NCBI GenBank assembly: GCA_905250075.1 | Contig: CAJNOP010000009.1 | Coordinates: forward strand, 663,150 to 727,149 | DNA length: 64,000 nt | Origin: Rotaria sp. Silwood1 | Lineage: Eukaryota; Rotifera; Eurotatoria; Philodinida; Philodinidae | Direction: 5' to 3' | Shown: one piece after another, positions 24,603 to 34,758 of the stretch | How positions within the stretch are numbered: position 1 is the first letter of the stretch | How the letters are laid out: every line of letters begins with the position of its first letter | Notes under the pieces: model-generated | What the model saw: only the letters and a program-made list of their open reading frames with translations | Database searches by the model: none | Told to the model about the DNA's origin: nothing | Program-made: the position numbers and the translations under genes

Positions 24603-25147
24603 ATGAATCCGACATTTGAGAAACTTGAATCAGCACAGCCACTACAAATTGATTCCATGATAATAGTGAAACCATCAGTTCAAAATAAACAAGTTCATTC
24701 AACTCCTTTCTGCATGTACCTACTCTGATTTCAAGTGCTTGGAACAGTATCTTCAGTTGTTTGTGTATTTAGTGTGATATCGATCTGCTCAATTGTACCC
24801 TTCTTGATATTGGGCATCGCTCTTTACTTCCAGGGGCGATGTTGCAATCGAGATATGATTCCTCGATTCATGATAGTTTCAAGCTCTTGTAGTCTGGTTC
24901 TAACTGTGCTAATCTTGATTTTGATTCTGTACGTATCATTTTTCCTTATACCTTGCTATTAGATCGTGCTCTTTTGTTGCATAGGAAAATGATGCACTCA
25001 AAAAATTCGGTTGGTTCGAACTCCGAATCTACCAAATGGAGAAGCTCAATATACTTTTGGATTATGAGTGGTCTGGGAACCGTGGTTTTCTTCTTGACCA
25101 TTTGGACTTGTGTTGGCATTGCATGGATGTTTTCAACAAGAGTCTAA
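24603..25147 (+). CDS. Multi-pass membrane protein, unknown family, in-frame TGA
   Basis: Exon 24603-24928 and exon 24985-25147 join in phase (CT|G) across a 56 bp GT-AG intron. The reading frame begins MNPTFEKLESAQPLQ. It has hydrophobic helices at about residues 45-65 (TVSSVVCVFSVISICSIVPF), 85-107 and 140-165, then ends FSTRV-stop. The layout of three to four helices with a Cys-rich GRCCNRD loop resembles small tetraspan-type proteins. An in-frame TGA at 24726-24728 interrupts the frame before the first helix. No splice pair removes it in the right phase, and downstream only GTG or TTG could start. It may be a recent nonsense mutation, a missed exon arrangement or a recoded codon. Confidence 0.45.
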
Positions 25148-25932
25148 GTTCAGTTTGATGATCGGAGAAAGAAGACAACCTATTGTCACCGTGTACTGTT
25201 TTATGTGTTGTGAATTTATGCTGTAATCTCATGTGTAATAATAATTTTGTTTTTTGTTATACTGCGGATCTTTCAACGCATGAACTTTCGATGTGCTTTG
25301 TTCTCTTAACCATGAAACCTTTGATGCAGCATTATTTTATTTATCTATTGAACTAAATCTTCGTCATTTTATTATTGAGAGTAATAAACTTCATCAACAT
25401 CTCGAGAGACTTACAAAGATTTTGTAGAACACTACTAGAGGAGTATTTGTAATTGTGCATTCTGAATTGTACTGAAGTTGGAAAACATTGAATAGTTTCG
25501 AAGAATACAGTCTAAAACCTAATTTGAAAATGTCCTTGAAAAAATGATTCACCATTGAAAAACGTCCGTCATCCTCAATTATCCTTTTTTAATACCATGT
25601 TATTGAAACGTAAATGACGATTTGATTTAAATACACTGCAACAGATAGTTTAGTTTTATATCTAGAGTATTTGTTTCGTATAGAAATAAATCTGATATAC
25701 ACGAAGAAAAATTTTGTAAAACTACAAGTAATTATTTCTGTATTATCTTTTATAAATAATCAGGCAAGAAACCTTCTTAATTGACAAAAACGCACGAAGT
25801 AATGATGGGGTGAAGGTATCGAGGTGAGTGTGTGTGAGATCTCTATTCTACCCATAGCCTGCACTTACAACCGCACCCAGACCCTGTCTTGTCTTCTCAC
25901 CATGTTGTGTTTGAATGAAATCTACCTCGTAT
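25148..25932. other. Intergenic, no gene seen
   Basis: Ends with a C-rich stretch (about 25850-25895) just before the F-box-like relic. Nothing else is supported. Confidence 0.4.
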
Positions 25933-26700
25933 CCACGCACAGTTGTTTATGGTAATCAGATTATTCCATTGCTTCGACAAATGATAAATCTGGAGAAATT
26001 GACATTATTTCTATCAATAACACGAGTTGACAAAAATTATATTGATGGTATACAATTATATGATGATATTCTTATTTATATACTAAGATTAAATAAATTT
26101 ACTTTCAATATAGACACAAGTGTAGTCAAGAAGAATATTGGAATTACTCTTTCATCCAATAAAAATATTCAGGGTAGTTTTATTGGAAGAGGACATAGAC
26201 CAGTTGATTCACATGTTGAAACTTTCTAAAGAGAAAACAGAAGTAGAGTTCACAGCTATTCACTTTCATATCAATTCAAAAGTTTTTTATTGTTTAAACA
26301 ATTCTTTCCAAGGTGCCATGTTTGATAATATGCAAAGCTTGATGGTGATGGAATTACGTCATTTTGAGCATCACCACTTTAAAGTCAGCTCTCAAATTTT
26401 CCCTCTGTTGAGACGATGGCATATATTTAATGAAGAACCGCAAAAAAACAAGCAACAATCGACAACATCTATCATATTTTCTTATCTTATTGTTCTCGAC
26501 CTTGATCACGCTCATATAGATTATGCTGCACAATTTCCTATCGATAAACACTATCATTTACCTTGTTTGTTTTACCTTAATATCAGCTATGAATCACTTG
26601 CACTGGTTACAAACAATTTCATCAATGATGCAACACGTCTCACTTGTGGTAGATTGACCAGTCTTGCGTATAAAGGAGCCATTTGTTCCTCCAAAAAAAT
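25933..26700 (+). pseudogene. F-box-like/LRR family pseudogene (bdelloid-type)
   Basis: The first frame reads VVYGNQIIPLLRQMINLEKLTLFL, then IDGIQLYDDILIYILRLNKF and SFIGRG, and stops at TAA 26227-26229. It can be followed in the same frame beyond the stop (HSYSLSYQF). A +1 frame takes over with NNSFQGAMFDNMQSL, FKVSSQIFPLLRRW, AHIDYAAQFPID, and LALVTNNFINDATRLTC. These blocks match a very large bdelloid family of F-box-like proteins with irregular leucine-rich repeats (recognised from memory). The N-terminal F-box half is missing. One nonsense codon plus one frameshift mark it as a pseudogene. Confidence 0.7.
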
Positions 26701-26768
26701 TCCATCAATATTTTTCTTTATTCTAAATATTATTTTTGTTAAAATTTGTGTCAATAAAAGTAAATAGA

Positions 26769-27149
26769 GTACGAAAAGATTAAGTATACTCCGACCATGC
26801 TGATTATATGTAATAAAATGAATATGACAAGAAGAAAAGTATTTCTTCTATGCTTCGACAAAGAAGAGAAAAATGTTTATTTCAAATTTTTTGTCTGAGT
26901 GTTAATATTGAATATATCATTGAAAAAATGTTTTTTTTTAATATTTAGTTAGGATTTGTCGAGGAAAGTTATGATCGATGATTTAAGTCGTTTTGTAATA
27001 TTACTCGACCGTTTTTTAATCCTATACTATTCTTTACTGAACAACAAAGTGAATAATACATTTATTTACAGTTTGATATAATAGTTAACAACTTTATAAC
27101 GATTTGATGTACTCGTAAAGACTGTGTCGACTTATTATCTTTTCATTTA
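26769..27149. other. Intergenic, no gene seen
   Basis: AT-rich spacer between two pseudogenes. Confidence 0.4.
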
Positions 27150-27793
27150 TTATTTGAGATAAAGCCAACTGAGTACTATTATGAAGGTCTATTGTTCGAT
27201 ACCGATTTCTTGCAAATTCCATCATGAGCATTGATTCTCGAATGGAATTCGTATAAGGATGCTATGATGGTTGATATCGTAATTGAATATCAAGTGCAGT
27301 CTGTAGACTCCTGAGAACGTTGTTGAAATCTCTTAGTTTCATAGCCAAAGCAATACTCACATGAGCCTTAATAATTTACAGTGAGCTTAGTTATAATTGA
27401 GACATTTCAGGAATATCCTTGTGACAGACAATTATTCCATGCCAATCTTCACGATGTTGTATTAGTTGTTCTGTTCGAGCATCATCATCGATTTTCATAG
27501 AACTCACAGCTATATGACCAAGGATAAAATCAATAATTCAGGTTACTTTTATATAATGAATTTTCGCAAGCAGCGAATACCTTTTCATAATAAGTTATAG
27601 CCTCAACATGTTTTCTTCGATTAGCTGTTGCTATGGCTAGAATAATATAAGTATGAATTATAATAGGATGATTTGGAGGAACTATCAATGACCCTAAGAC
27701 ATATAGATATTTGACATATTTTTCTATGACTAGATTCACTTTACCAGGTAAGCCATAATCTTTACCGAATGACTCAGAAAAGTCATTAAACAC
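27150..27793 (-). pseudogene. TPR-repeat protein relic
   Basis: A frame at 27793-27530 contains HPIIIHTYIILAIATANRRK followed by HVEAITYYEKVFAACENSLY, the A/B helix pattern of tetratricopeptide repeats in kinesin-light-chain-like proteins. Downstream on the same strand, a separate frame gives VSIALAMKLRDFNNVLRSLQ with ALDIQLRYQPS, and then HPYTNSIRESMLMMEFARNR. These are further TPR-like units broken by stops and frame changes. TPRs are protein-interaction scaffolds. With no start, several stops and no clean splice sites, I regard it as a decayed member of the abundant bdelloid TPR family. The ankyrin, vWA and F-box relics nearby show the same kind of decay. Confidence 0.55.
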
Positions 27794-27847
27794 TCAGCTC
27801 CACTTTTTATTGTTGTTCACAATTGATCTGGAATGGCAGGATTTATG

Positions 27848-28476
27848 CTAACGAGGGAACATTCCCAACTGTCCAATCGCTTTTCGCTTGGTTCTATTGC
27901 CTTTCGATCAGTCTTAGTGAGTAGTGAAAAAGCCTATTTGGTTTGATTTTCTGATCTTCTGTTCTTGACTTATGGACATTTTACTGGATTTTTGGCCTAT
28001 GGGCATGAGATTCCACAAGAACCTGAATGATTGAATTTCGAGCTGAAATTTTGTGCATAGACAGCTCTCATAGTCGTTAGAAAATTCCCAAAGTTTGAGC
28101 CAGAACGAATGCATCGTTATCGAGATACTCAGATTTAAAAAAAAAGTCTCTTTGCGATTATGTTTCAAAACAGGGATATTTTCGACACAAGCTAATATCT
28201 GGGTAAGGGTACGTTTGTCCTGGTTCAAACTTTGGGAATTTTCTAATGACTATGAGAGCTGTCTATGGACAAAATTTCAGCTCGAAATTCAATCATTCAG
28301 GTTCTTATGGAACCTCATGTCCATAGGCCAAAAATCTAGTAAAATGTCCATAAGTCAATAACAAAAGATCAGAAAATCAAACCAAAATAGGCTTTTTCAC
28401 TACTCACTAAGACTGATCGAAAGGCAATATAACCAAGCGAAAAGCGATTGGACAGTTGGGGATGTTCCCTCGTTAG
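27848..28476. mobile_element. Foldback element with 245 bp arms, termini CTAACGAGGGAAC
   Basis: Near-perfect arms (27848-28110 and 28215-28476) begin CTAACGAGGGAACATTCCCA and end with the complement. They stay over 90% matched by eye for about 245 bp, around a loop of roughly 100 bp. There is no gene inside, and the similar short frames on both strands are artefacts of the inversion. Ends match the 3018-3840 element. The high arm identity suggests it is younger than that copy. Confidence 0.85.
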
Positions 28477-29363
28477 CCCTCATTATTTATTAGAGCAACA
28501 GCATATACTTTTGCAAACTGAAGTATTACATATTCAAACCATTTTCCCACTCATTTCTAATAATCAGTAGTTATAAGCCTAAAAAAATATTATTAACTTG
28601 TACTACTCATAACGAAGATTAGAAACTAGTTTTTTTCTTATCTTGGAAAGCAACATCGGTAACGTGTTGGATGGTTTGATATAAATCTGTAATTATTGAA
28701 AAACCAATTACATTATATATAAGAACTGAATAAAATTTAATAATAATACAATTCAACCAGATTAATTCTAAAATTTAAACTAAAGGCCATTGACAAATTA
28801 AAGGAGCTGAACGACTTATTTTAGCTGCCATTGATTCAAATTTCATAAAATCTTATGCTTCGTCTTGCTTGTCTAATCAGCCATGTAAAGCTTGTTTACT
28901 TTACAATCGAACATGCTTAAGAATTTTGAAAGTCTAAACAATACTCAATGCTATCTTAGTTAATAGCACACACTAAAACAAACTGCCTTAACCGCAACTG
29001 CAGCGTATTATACAAAAAAAAACATGAGTATGAAGCTGATGGCATTTTTTCACACATATCCGAACATGATGTAAACTTCAAGCGATTGTGAATGTGGTTA
29101 ATAAGTGTTTTTTTTTAAATGAGTTTAGACGTAGTTTGAAATAATATCGTATCTCGACGCACACAATACCATCACTCTTCAGCGCGATTTCACATACAAA
29201 TGTGTTGAGACATACTTATTTAAGCTTTTCAAATTGTGACTAATAGCAATTTTGATGTAAGGCGTGTTTTCCATCTAACGTTGATATCAATGAGAACAAC
29301 GCGAAAATGTCATATTATTATATTGATCGGTAGCTCAATTGGCAGGTTACACATTACTGGTAT
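28477..29363. other. Intergenic, no gene seen
   Basis: AT-rich. A tRNA 5'-half-like word lies just before the tRNA gene (see findings). Confidence 0.4.
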
Positions 29364-29435
29364 GGGGATATAGCTCAGTGGTAGAGCATTCGACTGCAGA
29401 TCGAGAGGTTCCTGGTTCGATCCCGGGTGTCCCCT
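29364..29435 (+). tRNA. tRNA-Cys (anticodon GCA)
   Basis: A 72-base cloverleaf. Acceptor GGGGATA pairs with TGTCCCC (one U-G pair). The D arm is GCTC/GAGC with loop AGTGGTA. The anticodon arm TTCGA/TCGAG has loop CTGCAGA, anticodon GCA at 29396-29398. The T arm is CCTGG/CCGGG with loop TTCGATC. The discriminator base is U. A box (TAGCTCAGTGG) and B box (GGTTCGATCC) are intact, so it should be transcribed by RNA polymerase III. There is no intron. The 3' flank has a T-rich stretch after about 15 bases as a likely terminator. Confidence 0.95.
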
Positions 29436-30515
29436 AGTCTATTGCTTCTTTTTTCATGTTTTTCTTCCTGCTGTCACTCGTCGTATTTACATTGAATGGA
29501 GACTGATGTTGATATTTAACAAGAGTTGCAGTAAATATTCTGAAATGAGACCAAGATTATATAGTATTACATACAGGCTCATACGCACAAGCCAATATGA
29601 TAATCGACTAGGTTTTTTAAGCTGAATTGGATTTTTACACAAAAATATTGATCAAAGAATTGGAATAGCATGCTATATCCGACTGAAATCAAGATTTGTT
29701 TGTCAGAAGAGTTATATTTTACTGGTCTGCGAGTCATTCACTAACCATCGTAGGATATGAGTGTTAATGAAATGTCCCGCACTCACACCCACACCTGCGA
29801 TGATCACATCATGCAGCTTGGCAATGCAAGTTTCCTTTTTCATGAACATTACAAGAAATGTACTATTTCGACAAATTATGATATTTTGGTGAAGATGTAC
29901 ACACATATTTCGTATTATATCGCTCATGCTCTTGATTCTGCTTAAAATAGAGTGCGTTTTTGTTGTTTTTTCAGATATATAGAATCTGCATACGCCAAGA
30001 ATAATTATTTCAAACAAGAACTTTAAATCAACAACTCTCTGAAAAAAAAGATCTAAAATAAAAAAAACTTCCTTTTTTTTCGTTGCTTTCATTTTTTTTC
30101 TCTTTCAGTAGATATTGTTGACACAACACTGTATCTTGTTTCGTTGCAATGTTCTTTTTCTTTCTTATCTAAATTGGAATATTTCCACTCATTGTAAGTA
30201 AAAAGAATCCATTGAAAAGGGTAAGCGATAACGAGAGGGGAACCACAGCCAGATAAAATGGCCTTCTTGTCAATATCTCTTGTCTTTCTCCCATTAGGCA
30301 GCAGGAGGTTGAATTTTATCTTCTTTTTTTTTTGATACATTTACTCTGCATGAGTTTTGTTCCAATTATCGCGTGGTGTATGGTGTACTTGAGAATTCCG
30401 TCGAAGAATTGAAAAGAAGTCATATAAAAAGAGACCAATGACATAGAAATACTTATATTTGCAATTTTATCTTGTCTTCTGCAAGTAATCAATGTTGACA
30501 AAAACTTTCTAAGAT
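29436..30515. other. Intergenic, no gene seen
   Basis: Several short overlapping frames on both strands (29712-30501) have no domain or splice support. A short CACACCCACACC word at about 29780 may be a telomere-repeat crumb. Confidence 0.4.
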
Positions 30516-31200
30516 TTTTGTGTACTCAAAAAGTGAGTACACTACTAAAATCGGTCAGTGTGTCCGGCCGGCCGTCCGGCCGTCCGTCCGTTTATCCGAT
30601 AACTTTCGAAAGGAGAGTCAGATCGCGATGAAATTTTCTACACAGTTCAGTCTTTACAATATCTCGGTCGAGTTCGAAGATGAGAAGAATCCGTCGAGAA
30701 ATGGCTGAGTTATAAAAAAAATGGTGATTTTTGACCAGGCCATCCCTGAGGGGGGGTACGGGGATTTTTCCAAAAAAGTTTTTTGCTCATAATTATTCAC
30801 AAAATACATTAATCGACTCAGTTTTTAACGCCGATTCTGAATCTGATATTAGTTTTGAAGTAAATTATAGTTTTTGTGTACTCAAAAAGTGAGTACACTA
30901 TAGGATAGTCAGTGGCCGTCCGTCCGGTCGGATGTTTACATGATAGCTTTTGACAGCAGAGTCAGATTGCGATGAAACTTTCTACACACCTTAATCTTAA
31001 CAATATCTTGATCGAATTCGAAAATGAGAAGGATCGGCCGAGGCGTTCCTGCGTTATTGCAAAAATACGCATTTTCCCCTATGGCTTCCTATGGAAATGT
31101 CGACCCACTACCACTTTCGTAAAGAACTTTTCCTATCATAGTCAATTAAAACCCCAGCTATTATGCACCATTCGATAGAGAATTTCAAGAGCTATAGAAT
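30516..31200. repeat. Two diverged direct repeats with palindromic heads
   Basis: Unit 1 starts near 30516 and unit 2 near 30871 (spacing 356 bp). Each opens with arms GTGTACTC and GAGTACAC around AAAAAGT. Then comes a GC-rich CCGTCCGTCCG-type run, then a shared body, for example gagtcagat-gcgatgaaa-ttctacaca and caatatct-gatcga-ttcga. The same body words give the look-alike peptides at 30626 and 30972 (M-K-x-S-T). No gene is supported. It is probably a dispersed repeat family with a hairpin end. Confidence 0.65.
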
Positions 31201-32453
31201 GATATATAAAATATTAAGAAACAACAAAACTAACTCACCTATTGGTAAGATAAATAAGCGGGAATAAGATCGGTTTGTAGTGCACGCTTCAATCGGTCCT
31301 CAAGGGGAACTCTGTCTTTCTATCATAGAGGTGATAATCGAAGGTTTTCTAGTATGGAGAACTCGAATCTGTACTCCGCTTGCCTCGAAGGTCTATTGGT
31401 TGAACATTGACCAATAGAAATTAAGTTATAGGTAAAACGGCTTTCTGAGGCTAAATTAGACAGAAGAGTTGAAATCTGAGCTTAATTCGGTCTCAAATCC
31501 TATTGTTTTGTCAACCCGCAATAGAAATGAACATTTTAAATGGTAGATTTCCGAGTATAATATTGATGTTTTCGAGAGTCTAGGATAATTGATTTTATAT
31601 GATTCACTTTTTCGAGTACACATAACTCTCGGATTTGTATCCGAAGTTTCCGCATTTATTATGTATATATTCACTCCTTTTTTATTCTTTGTGCTAGCAG
31701 TTGTTTTCTTTGACGAGTACACCAATTCTATCGAGCATACAAATAGAAACTAAAGTTTAATGATAATGAAAATAAATTCTCTAGATTTATCACATTTTTT
31801 TGTCGAAAGAAAAGTGTGCTGGTAATCAATGAATAGTTGTGGTCTCATCGTATATCAGAAATTCAGCTTATTTTTTGAGAACATGCAACTGAGGTTCCTC
31901 ATCTGATTACAAGATTTTAAGCTCACATGTGGCACATACTTTGGAGTCTACTAAAGTAGTAAAGTCTTCTTAGGATTATTTTTTCCATTGAGTTCCACTG
32001 AGACATTAAGTTTTGAAGGTACAGTTATTTTAAGTTATGTTAGAAAAAAAACTGTTGTCCAAGAGTAAATATGAAAACGTGATGCATCATTTAAAACTTG
32101 ACGAAAGAAAGTAATCCTTTGAAGTCTACGCTAGTCTAATAGTCTCTTTATTTACCAGCAAAATTATAAGTGCAAAAGATTCTTACCAAAGGAAGAAGTC
32201 TCGTTAAATGTTGCCAGAAAACAAGTTGGATCTCCAATACTATGAGAATCACGGAAAACTTTTGGGAACAAAGCGTTGTTATATTTATTACTCATCTAAA
32301 TCGTTTGTGAAACAAGCCAAAATATTCCAAAACGTTTAATGCATCCTAAGCGTTTACCGACGAGAATATTTGCTTGAAATAGTGTTCCGAAAATGGCCTG
32401 ACCAACTTTTTCTGTATAATTGTTATTTTAATTAAGTTTCACATTTTTTTCAG
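31201..32453. other. Intergenic, no supported gene; may hold 5' exons of the next locus
   Basis: A minus-strand frame at 31725-31456 (89 codons) has no domain. Any leader exon of the selenoprotein candidate should lie here, but I cannot identify it. Confidence 0.35.
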
Positions 32454-32726
32454 GCAGCCATGTCGGGCAAATCTTACCATGGTCACCCTAATCGTGGCCA
32501 TAATTTTTGGGTTTACCCGCCGAATAAACAATTGGAAGATCCCGGTTGGGATACTTATAAAGCAGATGATTTATGTGATAACTATACTTATCTCGGAGTT
32601 AGTGGTGGATGATCCAAGCTAAAGGCTTATCGTTGTAATGGACATGACAAGTAAGTGATAAGCACAGTAAAAACACAACTTTCTCTAAAATACAATCTGA
32701 ACTAACTTTTTGATTTTAGGGTATGA
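32454..32726 (+). CDS. Candidate selenoprotein, upstream exon copy
   Basis: An exon from a ttttttcag acceptor (32454) to a gtaagt donor after 32650 carries 65 codons plus two bases, with an ATG at 32460 (MSGKSYHGHPNR). Motifs are NFWVYP, WDTYKADDLCDNYTYLG, then an in-frame TGA (32610-32612), then SKLKAYRCNGH. The downstream copy (33416-33615) has the TGA at the aligned site. Of the changed codons, about 13 are silent and 17 not, and YRCNGH after the TGA is kept. This pattern is expected if the TGA is translated. Its own next acceptor (32719) leads at once to TGA TAA. Splicing instead to 33681 would be in phase and would use the shared SECIS. I recognise no known family. Alternative reading: two old pseudogene copies that inherited one stop. 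Confidence 0.55.
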
Positions 32727-33415
32727 TAAATTCGTGCGGATACCCAATGTTTTGATTATTCTCGACATGTGCACAATGACTAGACATATGCTTTGGGGAG
32801 AAAGTCGTGTAGTATAAAGGAGCTTTTTTGGTACTGATGAGAGAGCTATCTGAACTCATGCCACGTTTTCGAGCCTAAATTAGGCAGTAAGTAGGATCCT
32901 GTAAGACCCAAAAAGCATTGGAGTGGCTCGTGTCCATCGCCGATTGATCAAGATGTATAGAGACATTGTTTAATTTGCGATCGTATGTCACAATGTTTTT
33001 GAAAAAACCGAGTGACGAAATTTAGGCTTGTAATATTGTCTATGGATATAACTCATTCACAAAATCTTATCTCGGCAAAACGCTCCACTTTATGAATTTT
33101 AATACATACCAAAATGTTTTTCGTACAATATGGATAGCAGACAAAACTGAAATTATATTCACTTCACATTATCTTGTTCTTTCTTGAAATCTTTTCGAAT
33201 CATATTAGGGTGTTTTACGAATCTCTCTATGCTCACACAAACATCAAAGAACTACCAGAGGTAGATAGAAAGTCAAAAAGAGTTACTCTGATTTTTTTCT
33301 GAAAAAGAGATGGCACAAGCAACTTGCCCTTTTGTTTTGCTTGATCGTTGGCGCTACTAACATTATTACCTCAAAATAGCAAATATATCTATCTAGAACC
33401 CTTGCCAATTTTTAG

Positions 33416-33741
33416 CAAACAACATCCAAGTCGGGTGTCTTTTATCATGGCAATCCTAATCGTGATAATAATTTTTGGGTTTATCCACGGCATAAGCAAT
33501 TGGAAGTTGCCCAATGGGATACTTACAATACAGATGATCTTTGTGATAATTATACATATCTCGGAACGAGTGAATGATCCGAACTAAAGACATACCGATG
33601 TAATGGTCATAGAAAGTAAGTAAAAAGTACAGTCAAAAATCAACTTAAATTAAATCTGAACTAACCTTCTGGTTTTTTAGAGCATCAAACAGTGGTGCTG
33701 CTCAAGCTCAAACCAGTACCAGAAAAAAAGCCTGAGGTTAA
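33416..33741 (+). CDS. Candidate selenoprotein, downstream exon copy plus 3' exon
   Basis: Exon 33416-33615 follows a tttttag acceptor and ends in AA before gtaagt. Exon 33681-33741 follows a ttttttag acceptor and completes the codon. The protein reads Q-T-T-S-K-S-G-V, then FYHGNPNRDNNFWVYP, QWDTYNTDDLCDNYTYLG, TGA (33575-33577), SELKTYRCNGHRK, then a Ser/Ala/Gln linker ending RKKA. It closes either at TGA (33733) or, if that is also recoded, as Sec-Gly before TAA (33739-33741). Two Cys residues (CDNY and YRCNG) flank the TGA and could pair with a selenocysteine. The start lies in an upstream exon I cannot fix; ATG 33310 (MAQATCPF) with a weak gttttg donor is one option. A SECIS-like hairpin and AATAAA follow. 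The product family is unknown to me. Confidence 0.6.
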
Positions 33742-33891
33742 GAGATAGGCGAGAGGCCTTGTTCCACTATCTAAGAAGAATTCAAGATGTTTACTTTTCT
33801 TATTGTTTTTTCTCTTTTATGCTATACTACTGTTTTGTATGCATGTTTTGGGTACAACTATTTGTGCTTTTCGATGTTGCTTCTTGTGTAG

Positions 33892-33969
33892 ACAACAAAA
33901 CAAAATAATGATAGTTAAAATCGAAAGTTGTATCCTCAACAGATTTTAACTTGAGAATACTTTTGTTGT
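33892..33969 (+). promoter_or_regulatory. Putative SECIS element (form 2)
   Basis: Lower helix: ACAACAAAA (33892-33900) with TTTTGTTGT (33961-33969), 9 bp. The internal loop has 7 and 5 bases. The core is ATGA (33908-33911) opposite TGAG (33952-33955), giving tandem G-A/A-G pairs. Upper helix: AGTTAAAATC (33913-33922) with GATTTTAACT (33942-33951), 10 perfect pairs. The apical loop holds AA 12 bases after the ATGA, then a GTTG/CAAC ministem with loop TATCCT. These are the defining parts of a eukaryotic form-2 SECIS, bound by SBP2. It lies about 330 bases past the TGA at 33575 on the genome and about 155 past the stop, inside the expected 3'UTR. Confidence 0.75.
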
Positions 33970-34049
33970 TTTGCTTCTTCACATGTATCCTATTCGGCTA
34001 AAACTTGTGTTTGTTAGTATGACGTATAGAGCTTACTAACAGTTTTTCC

Positions 34050-34055
34050 AATAAA
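34050..34055 (+). promoter_or_regulatory. Polyadenylation signal AATAAA
   Basis: A canonical hexamer about 80 bases after the SECIS-like hairpin. It would end a 3'UTR that contains the hairpin. Confidence 0.55.
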
Positions 34056-34069
34056 ATATCGACACCCTC

Positions 34070-34758
34070 GATTCGATACTAAAATAGAAACATGGAATCG
34101 TCTGTTTAGCGTGTATCGTCTGCAAGGGTCTGCAAAAGACAACAAAGATATAAAGAAGTATCAGAAGCAACTAAATTTTTATTTTATTGACTAGATCATA
34201 GATAAATAAATATATATATTTATGTTTATATCATTCTTTTGCGTCCCTTATTTTCTCAACAGTGTAAATAAACCTGCTCAAATTCATGCTCAAAGGATAC
34301 TTTAGACTGTACAGATAATATGTAACGTACACTAAAAACTGAGAAATTGGAGTATTCTAATTTATATAGGAAACTCTTTCACGAGAGTTTGGATGTGCGA
34401 GAGTGGATGACGAATTGAGCGATATTGACATCCACATCCATCCTCTTCTCTGTCTGAGGATGAGACGGACGCCATCAGAATTCTCATGAAACAAACGTCT
34501 GATAAAAGATACAAATGGTGCAAACTTATGAATTGAATAATATTTTTCAAACTTCAAAGATGGTAGCAGAGAAAATGTTACAATAGGCATTGTCTAGAAA
34601 AACAAATATCATGTCTCTTGAATATGATCTCTACGTCAATCTCATTTTTGTCAACACAAAAGCCAGCTATCAAGCATATGGGCATACGTGAAAAAATGTA
34701 ATTTTTGATGTTGAAAAAAGAAGCATACTGTTCAAAGATTGAATTGGTAAAGAGTTCA
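34070..34758. other. Intergenic, no gene seen
   Basis: Short minus-strand frames between 34357 and 34590 have no support. Confidence 0.4.

Noticed and set aside
27914-28361. Two near-identical peptides on opposite strands
   Set aside because: They come from the inverted arms of the foldback element, not from genes.
32598-32626. A tiny intron (GTTAGT...AG) that would remove the TGA in the upstream exon copy
   Set aside because: It would be under 30 bp, and the downstream copy has ACGAGT at the donor site, so it cannot explain the shared TGA.
33348-33587. 79-codon hydrophobic frame starting MALLTLLPQ
   Set aside because: It overlaps the selenoprotein exon in another frame; the conserved, silent-rich changes are in the other frame.
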